Source: Rallus limicola (Eukaryota; Chordata; Aves; Gruiformes; Rallidae). Taken from it: DNA of 64,000 nucleotides. The notes under the pieces are model-generated. The model worked only from the letters and a program-made list of their open reading frames with translations, had not been told where the DNA came from and made no database searches. The translations under genes and the position numbers were made by a program. Below are positions 48,154 through 60,700 of this stretch, piece by piece; within the stretch, counting starts at the first letter, position 1, and each line of letters opens with the position of its first letter. Where the stretch lies: NCBI GenBank assembly GCA_022605955.1, contig JAKCOZ010000005.1, positions 54,065,762-54,129,761 of the forward strand, written 5' to 3'.

Positions 48154-51100
48154 GTAAGTGCCAGATCTGCAGAAGCCCTTTCTCCTTCCTGTTTCCCCAT
48201 AAGATGCTTTTTTCTTCCTCAGCCTTGCTACACAGATAACTTTGTGTTCTATTGATATGGTCATTTGGATTATTTTAGCAATCCCCCAAGCCCAATCTCC
48301 AGTCTGAGCAGGCAGATCACACAGATGGTAAACTCAGTTTGTGTAGCATGACAAAGCTTCACATATTAGCTGTTATCAGTCCCCATCCTGTGATGTCCCA
48401 ATTTTTTGGGGTCTTGCCTCCTCTTGACTCAATTTTGGGTGGGGTCATGCTCATCTACAATGGGTAGCATGGCAGGAATAAGGTATGAAAAGAATGGGTG
48501 TGATTGCCACTTATAACAGTGTCATAGATAGCACAAGTGACAAGTGTGGCAAGGTCTGAAATAATCTGTTGGGTGAAAAAAAAGCCCAAATCTCTATGAG
48601 TAGGGTGGCATAGTAAGGGTTTACTTTTTGAAGATGCTGCAGATGTGAAACAAGTGAAACAGTGAAAGGTGTTTCTGGTCACAGAACAGGAAGCTAAGAA
48701 TGAGTGTGGTTGCTTCTTCATCATCAGTATTTCCTAACTCTTTCTGCCACATAGACAGAGCAAATAGCATTCCTATAAGCATTTCTTCATGAAAATTAAT
48801 GGAGCTCTTCATGGGCTAGTTCACATTATAAGAAAAAGTGAGGAAGAACTAGAATTTCGAATAACACAACCAGTGATCCAGCCCCCAGCTCACATATGCA
48901 TGCACCTTCTTCACCTTGGTGGATTGTTGGGTTTTATTGCAAGTAGGAGGAAAAGAATAGGAACTTTTCAAGGCAGTGAATTTTTGTGTAAGGGCTGTGG
49001 AATGATTTTTGTTATATTTGTTTTTATGGGACACCAGCAAAAAAAGACAGTGAGGGAAGTAGTGGGGGAAAGACTGCACCAGAAGAGGTGAAGGTTATTG
49101 CAGCTTTTGTCTTGCCTCTGGCAGGGCTCAGCCCTAGATTTTATCTAGGCTGCTTCTGTACAAACTACTCTGCTTACCAGCTGTGTGGTCCAGTGTTCTG
49201 TTTGCTAAAGTCAGGAAAATCTGGATAATGTTTGGTTTGGGGTTTTTTGTTTGGTTGGGGTCTTTTTGTGGGGTTGGTTGGGGTTTATTTTTTACTTAAA
49301 AAAACCCTAATAGCACAGAATTAAAAGCAAGGAACAAGGGAAGAGTCTGAAAATGTGTAACATGATAGATGATAAGGCTGAAGGGGTTTGGGAGATACAT
49401 CTAGTCAAAGCCCTTGTAGCAGTGTAGTCTCAACCCAAACCATCTCTGACAGACTTTCATCTATCCCCATCTCAAAGGCCACACTGTAAGTATGTGCACG
49501 CATTCATGCATGTAGTTTGGTACATATGTCAGGCTGAATTCTGACTGATCACACCAAGAGTAATGCTTTGAAAATCAGTGGACTGCCTCTGAATTTAAAC
49601 TTGTGATGCTAATCACAATACAACCTTAAAATTAAATTCTCTCTGTATGTCACATGTACTCACTGATGCCCTACTGCTCAATGTGCCTTGCATACAGGTG
49701 GGCAGTTAGATCCTGTATCCACCATTACCAGCTTAAGGGCAAACTCAAAACCAGGCCCAAAACATACTTTCACTTAAAACAGTGGGCTGTCTTGCTCTGC
49801 TACATCCTAGTCATCTACAGGATCTTTTTTCCAAAGTACTTAGCCTAAAGGAATTGAGATCCATGGTCACATTAAAATAAATAAATTCTCCAAACACCTG
49901 CTAGAGCAGTCAGCAAAAACAGGGCAAAAGGCTAACAGTCAACACCACCATCTGGCTGCTACCCAACCTTGGAGGTGGAGGGGAGAATAGTGTCAGAGTA
50001 TCACTGGGGACAGGTGAGTGATATTCACGGGAATCCTAGAATCTCCTGAGTTGGAAGGGACCCATAAGAATCATCAAGTCCAACTCCTGGCTCCACACAG
50101 GGCCAGCCCAGTCAGAGCATGGGACTGAGGGCATCGTCCAGGTGCTTCTTGCCCTCAGCCCAGCTCAGTGCTGTGACAATTTTCCTGGGGAGCCTGTGCC
50201 AGTCCCCGACCACCCTCTCAGGAAAGAACCTCTTCCTGACCACCCAGCCTAAACCTCCCCTGTTGCAGCTTCATACCATTCCCTCGGGTTCTATCACTGG
50301 TCCCCAAAGAGAGGAGATCAGTGCCTGCCCCTTTGCTCCCGCTCGTCAGGAAGCCACAGACCGCAATGAGGTCTCCCCTCAGTGCCCTCTTCTCCAGCCT
50401 CTCCTCATAAGACTTCCCCTCCAGACTCTTCACCATCCTCATTGCCCTCCTCTGGACACTCTCCAATAGTTTTGTGTCCTTCTCGTACTGTGGCATCCAA
50501 AACTGCCCCCAGTGCTCGAGGTGAGGCTTCCCCAGCGCAGTGTAGAGTAGGACAGACCCCTCCCTGGATTGGCTGGCCATGCTGGGCTTGATGTTCTCCA
50601 GCATATGGTTGGCCCTACCGTCTGCCTGGGCACACTGCTAGTTTATAGGTAACTTGCTGTTGATCAAGACCCCCAAATCCCTCTCAGCATGGCTGGCCTC
50701 CAGCATCTGATCCCCCAGTCCATATCTGTAGCCAGGGTTGCCCCATCCCAGGTGCCCCTGTTAAACTTCATGCTGTTGGTGATTGCCCAACTCTCTAAAC
50801 TGCCCAGGTCTCTCTGCAAGCCTTCTCCACCCTCAATGGAGTCAACAGCTCCTCCCAGTTTGGTGTAATCTGCAGACTTACTTAAAACACCTTCTAATCC
50901 CAAGCCCAGGTCACTTATGAAAATGTTAAAAAGAACTGGACCTAAAATGGAGCCCTGGGGAACCCCACTAGTGACTGGCCACCAGCCAGATGTAACCCAA
51001 GTTACCACCATCCCTCTGGGCCCGACCCTTCAGCCAAATGCCCACCCAATACATTATGGCTTTGGCTAGTTGTATGATGAACATTTTGTCCAGCAAGATA

Positions 51101-54100
51101 CTGTGAGACACAGTATTGAAAGCCTTACTGAAATCCAGAAACAACTGGCTTCCCTTAGTCAACCAGCTGGGTGACTTTGTCTTGTTTCTTACCCTTCTTG
51201 AAAATTGGGACAACATTTACCAGCTTCCAGTCAACTGGGACCTCTCCAGATTCCCAAGATCATTGGAAAATAATTGAGAGAGGTCTCACAATGACATCAG
51301 TCAGCTCCCTGACTAACCTCAGATGAATCCTGTTGGGGACAATGGACTCATATGGATCCAGGTAGAGCAGCAAATCACCCACAAGTTTGATGTTCACTAG
51401 GAGTTTATTGTTACCACAGTCATGGTCCCTCAACTCATGGCATCTGGAATCCCAGAGCCCAGGAATGGAGCATTAGTTAGATCAATCTGTACTATTCTTG
51501 CAGCAAATACCTGAGAAAGCAGCTATGTTGATACCAAACTTTGCTTTCCTTCCCAGAACCTGACTGAAGCCATTCAGAATGGAGTTTACCCTGTTGGAAA
51601 CGAATCACAGATTGAAGAGAGCAACTGGGATTTCAGTAACTCCTTCTTCTTTGCAGGCACAGTTGTCTCCACAATAGGTGGGTTTAATGCTTTCCATGTA
51701 TGTGTGTGTATGTGTGTATGTCTGGTATTAGGACTTGAATGGAAAATACTTTCAAGGATAAAAACTCCAGCGTTTCATTGTCATGGATGGTAAGCAGCAA
51801 CAGACTTGACCCTGAGACCTCACCACTGCCCAGCTCTCTGTGCATTATTTTGACTTGTGAAATACCAGTGGCCTTTCATAGTATTTCCCACTACTTCTTT
51901 TTGAGCTGTCCATTGAAACATTCACTCTGCTGCCCATTGTGGGTGGGAGATAAGCCTCACTTTTGCGGTCTATTTTTGTGTCAAATAGGCTTTAAATCTG
52001 AAGCATAAAATAGTGGTAGGAAAGAAGTGAATTCTGCTGGGGCATTGACACTGCCTCAATAATGTGCTCTGAGCTGTCAGTGCACATACTGAATTAGTAA
52101 TATGCCAGAAGGAGAATAAATGAGAAGGAGTCTAGGTGAATGCTGAGACTTCCACACTGCTGCTTCAAGCTGTTCTTACCTTTTCAGGGACTGACTACCC
52201 CTGACTGCGTCTCCCTTTCTCTTATATATGCATCCCCAAAAGTGCAGGCCTGCCAAACTTAAGCAGAAAATCCACACTGCTGACTTCTCCCATGCAGCAA
52301 AAGTCAGATGTATGCTTTTGCACAAGAGAAGCGGAGGCCTCACTCCCACTCCACCCTAGGCACAGCTGCTCCACTGATCTGTGACCCTGACATGCAACAG
52401 GGACCTGAAGTGATGTCCCAGCTTCATGGAGAGTGTGTAGGTGTTGCATGAACCCACGTGAGAGAATTAGAACACCAGGAGTGAGAAAACTCGTGGGTTG
52501 AAATAAACACAGTTTAATAAGTAAAGGAAAGGCCATGCACCCAAAAAAATCAAAACAAGGAATTCATTCCCCACTTCCCATGGGCAGGAGGTGTTCAGCC
52601 ATCTGCAGGAAAGCAGGGCTCTATCATGTGTAACAGTTGCTTGGGAAGACAAATGCCATTACTCCCCCCTTCCACCTTCTATCCCCAGCTTTATATGCTG
52701 AGCATGATGCCATATGGTATGGAATATGCCTTTAGTCAGTTGGGATCAGTTGTCCCAGCTGTATCCCCTCCCAGCTCCTTGTACAGCCCCAGCCTCTTCA
52801 CTGGTGGCCTGAGGAGCAGTAACTAAAGCATCCTTCTTTTGCCAACAGTGATTCCAGCACAGACCCAAAACACAGCCCCATATTAGCTACTTTGCAGAAA
52901 ATTAACTCTATCCCACCCAAAACCAGCACAGGCTGACAGTCTGTCCCAAGAAAGCTGTAACTCTGCCTGTCCCTCTGCACTTTCACTGCAGAAGTGTGTT
53001 ACAAAGGCACAACAGGTATTTCCACTCATCTTCACCAGGTTTTGTCATGAAAATGGAATATTCCTGCAACAGGGACCACAAGACAACTCAAGCATTTAGG
53101 GGCTTAGTAGCCAACAAATCACTCAGTTGATTTGTCTTTTCCCTCAAGGAAAATGCTGCATTTTCCAAGTAATCGATGCCTTGAGATGGACTGTGCTCAG
53201 GAAAGTGCCTTTTCTCAGGGTCACTGGTAGAGTAAGGACATACACAAAGTACAGGACTATTGCACTTGGGGATGTAACTCATGGGGTCTAAGAGCAACAA
53301 AATCTCCAGATCATTAAAGGACATGTTTGGAGTTCTACAGATGTTCCACTATTTAGATAAATCCCCTATTAGTAGGACTTTAAGACAAATATCTCTCTGG
53401 CATGAATAAATCAGCCACCAGTAAGGTCTGGACTAATTAGTAATAACCATTCTAATGCACACTGCACTGCCTCCAGGACCAGAGCCAGCATCCAGACATA
53501 CCAACTTACTGGTATTTAGCCAGGGGGGTCACTAACACACAAGGCAGATTAACAAGAACCTAGAGACAGCTATATGTGATTCTAACATGGCAAACAGCCT
53601 GGGACTCCAGCCTTGATTTCTTCCAGGTTCCCAAATTTCTGCTTTCTGTCTTCCCATGCATTTGTCATAGGACAGCACATGTTTTCCCATAACTGCTTTT
53701 ACATGGTGCTTTCATTCCCGCTGAGGCTGGGTGGGGAACACACAGTGCTCTCTGTATCCCCTAAAATATGGAGGATGAATCACTTCATCTTTTTAATGCC
53801 TACTGCAGAGAAAAAAAAAGAGTACATGTGGACTGAGAAGTGTTAGCCACATCTTTTGTGGTCAAAGGCAAGCCAGGTTTCAGTAGGTGTGAATGTGACT
53901 ATGCTGTGCTCCAGTTCTCTGGAATATCTCCTGTGACCCATGTTGGTTTTTTTCATAGGCTATGGCACACTGCATCCTAAAACTGCTGGGGGACAGATCT
54001 TCTGTGTCTTTTTTGCTCTGTTTGGAATCCCTCTGAATATTGTTTTTCTGCACCGTGTTGGTAAGATGCTCTCACTGCTGTGTAAAAAGCTGGGGAAATT

Positions 54101-57100
54101 CCTGTATGAGAAAGGAATGAGAAAGGTAATTTGTTTTACTTACTCAGGCACAGTTATATGCACAATTCCAGATTGTTGTGGTTTTTCCCTCAAAAATTAT
54201 GCTGCCATTATCCTCTATTATATTTGTTCTCGTGCTGTGTTAGACACTGTACTAGGAGAGGGAAAGAGACATTCTTCACTTGCAGAGCTAAACAGACAAG
54301 GCAACCATAGAGGAGATATTCAGAGAAGGGGATGCATTTTGCTGATCTAAATGGCAGACAACCAGCCCCCTTCAGCAATCAATGGAAGAAATGGGTGCCC
54401 CTTCCCACTTCTCTAGAAACTTACCTCAGGGTTTAACACTCTAGGGAAGTATCTGCCTCCCTTTATAGCCAGTAAGGCAATGATTAAATATCTCATCTTG
54501 AGGCAGCAAAAAAGCAGATGAACTGTATAAAGCTCTAAAAAGTAGGTGAGCTGTAGGGGTTTCAATGAATATTGACTCACTGTGTAGTGTGCTACCTTTT
54601 CTTATTCATTATGCAACACTTTAATCCTCCTCCCTTGAGTATGATGTCCATTTGAGCCCAGTTGCTGAGAGGTGATGAGACACCTGTAAAGGGCTAGAGA
54701 CAGAATGTGTCTTGCTGGTTATGCCCCAAGTTATTTGCAGCTCCTCCCCTTCTCTCACCACTACTGAGAAAGTGAGAATAGTTTTCTGTGTCTCCTACTG
54801 TAATTCCCTTTCAGGACAAGGTATGAATGCTACTGATAACTCTGTTGAAAAAGCTACGTTTGTTCCCATATATGGCAAACTTACATAGAATGTAAGGCTT
54901 GATCAGGTAGAAACTCAAACACATGAAGAATGCAAAAAGGCATGAGAAACTATCCAACAGTTGCCATTAATTTCCAGACAATCTGGACTTACAAAGTATT
55001 ATTCACTAACTCTGTGTGTGTCTGGCTGATAAATCTTAATATACAAGAAGTATTTTTCTACAGTCAAGGCTTCTTCATGACTTCTGGGAAGTAGGATGGT
55101 TCAAAAGTCACTGTCTGGGCTCTTCTTCAGCAGGAGCTCATTTCTTAAAAGTCTTCTATTCACTGAATAGGAGCTAAGATGTGGCACTAATGCAATGAAA
55201 AATAAAGTCAGTAAAGACTCTTGGAGGTAGTAATAGCAGAAATTATGTGTTTATTTCTTCTTTTTTAATAGAAAAAGTGTGGTTTTTCCAGGCAAATTTG
55301 AATGTTCATTAGGTGCCACAACTGAATACCTAAAAACCAGAAGTAAAGTTGTCTGGTGAAAAGAAGAAACAGTCTGACTTCAGTAAAAGTAATTGGATTG
55401 GAATTCCTCCCATACTTACATTCATTGAAGGTTGAGACAATCAGATAAAAGACTATATGTCCCAGAGCTCTGTGGACATACAACACCTGAAATACATGAC
55501 TTCCCTCTGCTTCAGAGCAAAGCTAGGGCACTTTCAAAAGAAGAGCATTCAAAAAAATCCTTCAGATCCCATGTTCCTAGTAGGTATTCCTAGATAGCCA
55601 CACTTTTTGAACAGCTAATATTATATGACTGCTAGCATGTTAAATTATTATTATTATAATTGCATTGTTTTCTTTTTCAGAAGAAGATCAAATTTCTGAC
55701 CCTTTTGTTCTTCCTGGCAACGGGGATCCTAGTTTTTCTGTGCTTGCCATCACTCTTCTTCCAGATAACAGAGGGTTGGTCCTACAGCGAAGGAATTTAC
55801 TTTGCATTTATTACTCTCAGCACTATTGGCTTTGGAGATTATGTAGTAGGTAAGGTTGACTTCAGAGAGGAGACACAGCAAAATGACAGGTTTATGAGTG
55901 TAAGTAGCATGGCCTGACTGCTCAGTCCATCAATGTACTGTAGGGACAAATCTCCTCTTTGAGTCTTTGACCAGTCTTTGCCTTGTACAGTTCTGGGGGA
56001 AATACTCATTTCTTTGTGATTGCATATGCTGAAAAAAGCCCAAAATTGTCTAAATATAATGAAGTGTGGTGCTTTAGGGTGTAAAGAAGCCAAGTATTTT
56101 GAGGAAGGAAAGGGAAGTGTAGGAGAAGAATTCAAGGAGCCTTGGAATTTGTATATAACAAGGGGAAAGTTTGTGGCAGTCATACAAAATAAGGCATGTA
56201 TGCCTGTTTTATCCCTCTAAGATTTATGCTTCAAAGTGTGGGATAAAGAAAATAGTGGTTATGTTTCAGAAGACATGATTTTACAGAACAGACTGAAAAG
56301 TGGCATCCCAGTTGTGGGCAAGTGGGGAAATTTACTCACTCTGTGAGGACGGAGGCATAAACATATATATAACGGTGGAAGTGGCCTTCTTTAGTCTCCT
56401 AAACATCACTGGAGGTTCTCTTTCTTCACAAGCTAGAGCTTAGGATTTCCCCTGAAAATGAACCGTGTGAACTACACTCCAGCATGCTGGAATACTTCTC
56501 CAAACACTTCTCAAAATGCTTCAATGGATCTGCTGGAAAAAATACATTCTCCATAGAACAGCTTCTGGAGAAATTCCAAAATGATCACCAGTAGCCAAAT
56601 CAGGGTCCACAGAAGAAGCAGTCAAACACTTGGTCTCCATGTCTCTGTATCAGTTTACTGCAACAAGAGACTTGCCCACTCTTAACCTAATGTTGCAGAG
56701 GTGAGAGTCTCCTCTACAATGAAAAATTCACCTTGAAGTGCTCAATACACAGAGGAATCCATTGGGCTGGCCCATTTTACACTGGCAAAGTAATTTTAAC
56801 CTGCTTTCTTCTTTCTCTCCCCTTATCTGCAGGTAAACAGCCTGGCAGGAACTATTTTTCCTACTACCGAACACTGGTGGCCATTTGGATTCTTTTTGGC
56901 CTTGCCTGGATTGCTCTCCTGTTTAATTTATTGACAACAGTACTAGAAGATACTGAAAAAAAAATTGTCAAGGATCTCCATCAAATTGGAAAGGTGAGTA
57001 AGGACAATGCAGCAAGCCAACAGAGAAGATGCTGGCCTGCTCAATTTATTACAGAAGAATTACTACCACCTTGTGCTGGAGGGGATGCACAGAAAATGGA

Positions 57101-57188
57101 GTCATTAGCAGCAGATTCTGACCACAGAAAAACTGGAAAAAACGTTGTTTATTCTAGCAAAACTATTGCCATAACATGTGAGAATTGA
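47959..57188 (+). CDS. Two-pore-domain K+ channel, KCNK16 (TALK-1)-like; 5 coding exons
   Basis: Exons 47,959-48,153, 51,557-51,677, 53,959-54,125, 55,681-55,849 and 56,833-57,188 join in frame (phases 0, 1, 0, 1) into 335 residues with no stop. All introns are GT-AG. Domains: TM1 about 8-27; an extracellular cap with sequons NFT51, NLT66 and NES80; pore 1 with filter GYG at 106-108, its first Gly codon split by intron 2; TM2; TM3 about 165-185; pore 2 with GFG at 211-213; TM4 about 230-252; a cytoplasmic tail. K2P channels form dimers that carry background K+ current; TALK-1 in mammals is active in pancreatic islets. KCNK16 is favoured over KCNK17 because [19 protein letters not shown] and GIPLNIVFL resemble human KCNK16 more, from memory. 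The K2P split codon in GYG is a family hallmark. KCNK17-like identity remains possible. An Arg stands at residue 54 where human paralogs have Cys. Confidence 0.93.
49230..49294. repeat. G/T-rich low-complexity run in KCNK16 intron 1
   Basis: Alternating T and G runs (tttggtttggggttttttgtttggttggggt), continuing to 49,294. Low complexity; four or more short G runs lie close together. Confidence 0.75.
50030..51370 (-). repeat. CR1 LINE fragment in KCNK16 intron 1 (antisense)
   Basis: On the minus strand, colinear: RT palm (51,216-50,968, [18 protein letters not shown]), then 51,011-50,664 with [16 protein letters not shown] and [11 protein letters not shown], where the catalytic ADD box is damaged, then the C-terminal block (50,604-50,218, [11 protein letters not shown]). 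It ends in the CR1 3'UTR and tail at 50,035 (tcctagaatctcctgagttgg reversed). This is the longest colinear CR1 here. It lies opposite to the direction of KCNK16 transcription. Confidence 0.93.
51557..51677 (+). CDS. KCNK16 exon 2 (cap and pore helix 1)
   Basis: Acceptor ttcccag|AACCTG, donor ATAG|gtgggt. It covers residues 66-105 plus the first base of codon 106. It holds two sequons and [17 protein letters not shown], the pore helix just before the first filter. Confidence 0.93.
51695..51722. repeat. TG/TATG microsatellite
   Basis: Short run catgtatgtgtgtgtatgtg followed by tgtatgtc, 17 bases after the exon 2 donor of KCNK16. Confidence 0.8.
52460..52930 (+). mobile_element. Solo-LTR-like element in KCNK16 intron 2
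   Basis: 5'-truncated copy of the same LTR family as 30,022-30,560: shared gagaaaactcgtgggttg, gaattcattccccac, ttcagccatctgcaggaaagc, gttgggatcagttgtccca, ending aaaccagcaca. It is in the sense orientation relative to KCNK16 and carries AATAAA at 52,502-52,507. The missing 5' end suggests truncation or decay. Confidence 0.82.
53959..54125 (+). CDS. KCNK16 exon 3 (filter 1 and TM2)
   Basis: Acceptor tttcatag|GC, donor AAG|gtaatt. It completes Gly106 and continues [19 protein letters not shown] and [11 protein letters not shown]2 and the start of the intracellular linker lie here. Confidence 0.93.
55681..55849 (+). CDS. KCNK16 exon 4 (TM3 and pore 2)
   Basis: Acceptor tctttttcag|AAG, donor GTAG|gtaagg. 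It encodes TM3 and pore 2 with [20 protein letters not shown] and filter GFGD (211-214), then ends inside codon 218. Confidence 0.94.
56833..57188 (+). CDS. KCNK16 exon 5 (TM4 and cytoplasmic tail)
   Basis: Acceptor tctgcag|GT, stop TGA at 57,186-57,188. It encodes [20 protein letters not shown] (TM4) and a charged tail. A perfect splice donor (AAG|gtgagt) lies inside it at 56,993/56,994, so a shorter product ending after HQIGK with a different tail is possible. Confidence 0.88.
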
Positions 57189-57239
57189 ATTCTTCATTGG
57201 AGTGTTGCTAGTAAATTATTCTAAAGAACTTCCCACAGA

Positions 57240-57245
57240 AATAAA
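57240..57245 (+). promoter_or_regulatory. Poly(A) signal AATAAA, proximal
   Basis: AATAAA 52 bases after the KCNK16 stop. A second AATAAA lies at 57,740-57,745, so two 3' ends are possible. Confidence 0.6.
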
Positions 57246-57739
57246 ATTTCTCCAACCTTTTGCTGAGATATGACCTTTCAGTACTCAAGACTTACAGTTA
57301 CACAAAGCCCAGATATTAATGGTAAGAGATTTGCTCCTCAATTTGAAGCTAGGTTGTACTGACAACCCAAGAAGCACACTTGTTTTGCAAGGGATATTTA
57401 AGATGCTTCCACAAAAATGCAGAGGAGCAACATGGTAGAGCTTGCTGGTTCTATTTGGATTTTGCTGCTTGCAAGAAACCATGTCTCTTCTAGGAACTGA
57501 CATGCACAGTCTTTTCTGAGGCATTGCACAGCGCCTTTGGAAGAAGGAATCAGGGTATATAGCTTAATAGGTGCCTGATTGGAGCCATCACATTGGACAA
57601 GCTATTATGATGTGAAAGATGTTTAAAGGACAAGGCCTGGGCTCAGTTCAGAGACACTGAAAGCATCCAATGGTCAGGGTTATAAAAAGATTAGTATGTT
57701 AGAAATTAATTCTACCTCTTCCTGTTTTATACTAAGATG

Positions 57740-57745
57740 AATAAA
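57740..57745 (+). promoter_or_regulatory. Poly(A) signal AATAAA, distal
   Basis: Second AATAAA, about 550 bases after the KCNK16 stop. Which signal is used cannot be told from sequence. Confidence 0.5.
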
Positions 57746-60700
57746 GGAAATTTCACCTTTTATACCTGTGGTTTTGAAAAACCTTTCTGATGATGTTTAT
57801 AAAGAGCATATAAAATCCATGTCTTTAATTAAAATTTTATAGTAATTGTATTCTATAAGCACTTTATAAGAACAGAGACTGGTTTAAATGGAGAAGTCCT
57901 CACAGCATTGGATCTTCCTGCTATATTTGTATTCCATTAGAGCTATAAAGTCATTTAAAAACAATTCTGTTGGGCTGTGCTATGGTCCTTTCCAAGTACA
58001 AGTCTTGTCTAAGCAGTGGAGCCTCACCCAGGTGAAAAAAGGATCTCATATCTGAGCATTGTGTTTCAGATCTGGCATGCAGGACATCTCTGGGTGAAGA
58101 CCTTGGCTTTTAAAGGCTAGATCTACACATTAGGTGCCTTATGTGTGCCAAGAGTGCATGAAACCCTACCCTGAAGTGCTGGCAAAGCAGCTGTGGTAGA
58201 CACAGTCATAGAGGTGAAAAGTTCTATGAGAGTATATGGTTACACTAGAAGTCAGTCTATCTGGTTCTGAACATGCCTACTAGCATGTACCTCCAAATAG
58301 CACAAGATAGTTCTGCCATGCTCCTGCACTGAGGCTCAATCCCTCTTCAAAAAAGGCTACCCAAACAAGAGGTTAGGGCCTGTGTATTTCAAAGTCCATG
58401 AACCTGCCCAAATGCCGAACTCACATCAGCACTCACAGGACGCACCCAAGGCAGTCTCTAGGTTTTGTACTTGAACTGTCTCTCTGATGGTGCTGAATGT
58501 GTCACTTGACAGGTTTTCATGATATCCTCAAGTTCCTGTTTTGTCAGACAGTGAATAATTGTTCTCTTGGCTCACCCTCCGGGTGTTAGCAACTGCAAGA
58601 CCAGCCCTTGCCAGAGCTATTCCTGTATGAAAGGGGGAATAAATTACAGCTATAAAGCAATTTTAAGCCATAAAGATGCAATCAGCCTTGAAGTTGAATT
58701 CATAACTATTTCAGTCAAAGCAAGCCATACTTCTTGCCAAAACAGCTCTGCTGGTTCAAGACTTGGCATGTAGACCTGACCAAATACATACTTTCTTTCC
58801 TTTCCCGATATTTACCAGTGTTGCCCTCGAGGCTGACTTCTTGCCTAATATATCTCACTCAGTAAACCTTTCTGAGGCAGCAGGAACAAGAGCTGACCAA
58901 AATCAGGGCAAGGTGGCAGGGCTATCATAGGACACAGGGGTCCTTGTGCCAGCTGTGACCTTATTGCTATCACAAGGTGACACCACAGCCAGGCAGAGAA
59001 AGGAGCATGATGCTCCCAGGTGGGAATCTCTTCACTTGTTTGTGTTCAGCTCTCACCAAGGGGACTCCCATTATTATTTTCCAGGCATCATGCATTCTGT
59101 GATTCTGTCATTTTTTTCTCTTCTGTCTTTTCCCAGTCATTCCTACAAGAACCATGAGAGGTACTGTTGGGGGCTGTTTTAGGGACAGGTGGTCTGCTTT
59201 GGGGCACGATGGCCATTTTGCACAGCCTCTCATAGTTTCTTCCAGGTCAGTTTGTGGTGTTTCAGAGCCCCCCAGCCCCAAGGTTGCAGGCAGTCCTCTG
59301 GGCCAGCACAACGCATGTTTGCAGGAGAGAAAAAAGGGCCTCCAAAGAAAACCTTGAAGACAAGACACCTCCAAAGGGTTTTCTTCAACTTGTTCCCACT
59401 ATATTGCTTGCCACCTGTCATGGCACATGACACAGCCAGGCCCTGAAACAAGTTGGTGATGTTCCATTGCAACACAGAGTGTTGCTGCTTTAGGTGTTTC
59501 AGGAAGGGTAAAAGAGGTGGCCCATGGACTCTGACCATAAACAAGCAGAGGCTCTTTGAGCAAAGTAGGCCAAAATCTTTATCTTTCACACTGGCAGGTG
59601 TTTTAATAACGAGTTGTGAGAAAACCAAACACTTCCCATTTCCAAAAGTCAGTCTGCCCTGTGCATCTATTGTCATAGGGTGCAGGCGATTCCCCTTTTA
59701 ACTCATTACCTCCTGCTACACTTCCTGGGAGAGGATGTGTCCCTCCAGACAAGGCACAGAGGAACCGAACAGCTCACCCAGGGCCAGGGTGAGCCAGGAA
59801 TGGCCATCAGTGGGCTGTTCTCCTTCAGGCACCAAGAATTAAGGTGTCCCTTCAACTGTAGATGCCAGCCTGGGAACAGAGAAAACACTAGCATAAAACC
59901 CGTAAAAGCTCTCAGGAGAAATGCAGGCAACTGCCCCAAGGAAGAAGACTGGCCATTCATAATGCCTCATACCTGCAGGGAGGACCTTTGAAGAAGGGTG
60001 TCAGCTTTGCTTGGCATGCCCTCTCGTGGCTGTGTGCAGCAGCTTTGTCGGTGTGGAGCGGAGGAAGCCGTCCTGTGTTTTTATGCACTTCATACAAGCT
60101 TGCTCAGGGTTAAAGCATGCCTCATTCGCAGGGAGATCCGCACGGCCTCCCCAAACTGGCCTAACCAGGAAACCTGCCTTGCACTCACACTGAAACAGCT
60201 TTGTGGAGGTCAGCTCGGGGGTGCCACAGCTTCCCGTCAGCAAACCATCATGCAAAGGACCCCCACTGTCAGCACTCACAGTGGTGACAGTGTACACTCC
60301 TACCATGTTCCCCATGCACCAGCTTCCCCTGCTGCAGGACTGACACACACACGTTCACACCCTCTGTCCCGTGGGGAAATGGATTGATCCAGAGGGGAAA
60401 AAAAATCTGGAAAATGCCAATTTTTGGTGCAGACCTTGGGACCAGGATGAGCTGGCTCACTCTGTGGGAGCCTTGAGGGCAGGCAGTGCCTCATGCAGCA
60501 GGAAGGGTGGAGATAGAAGCTGCAGATACCTGGAAGAAGGAACCGGCACCAAAGGGGGGTGTGTGGTCCTCTCCACTGGGAAAGGCAAGGGAAAAGCCCA
60601 GGAAAGCTGCAAGCCAGGGTGGGAGAGGAATATTTTTGGATTTGATATTGTTCCTCATGCTTACACTGAACAATAAAGCTGTCTCCAGAAGGGCTTAGGC

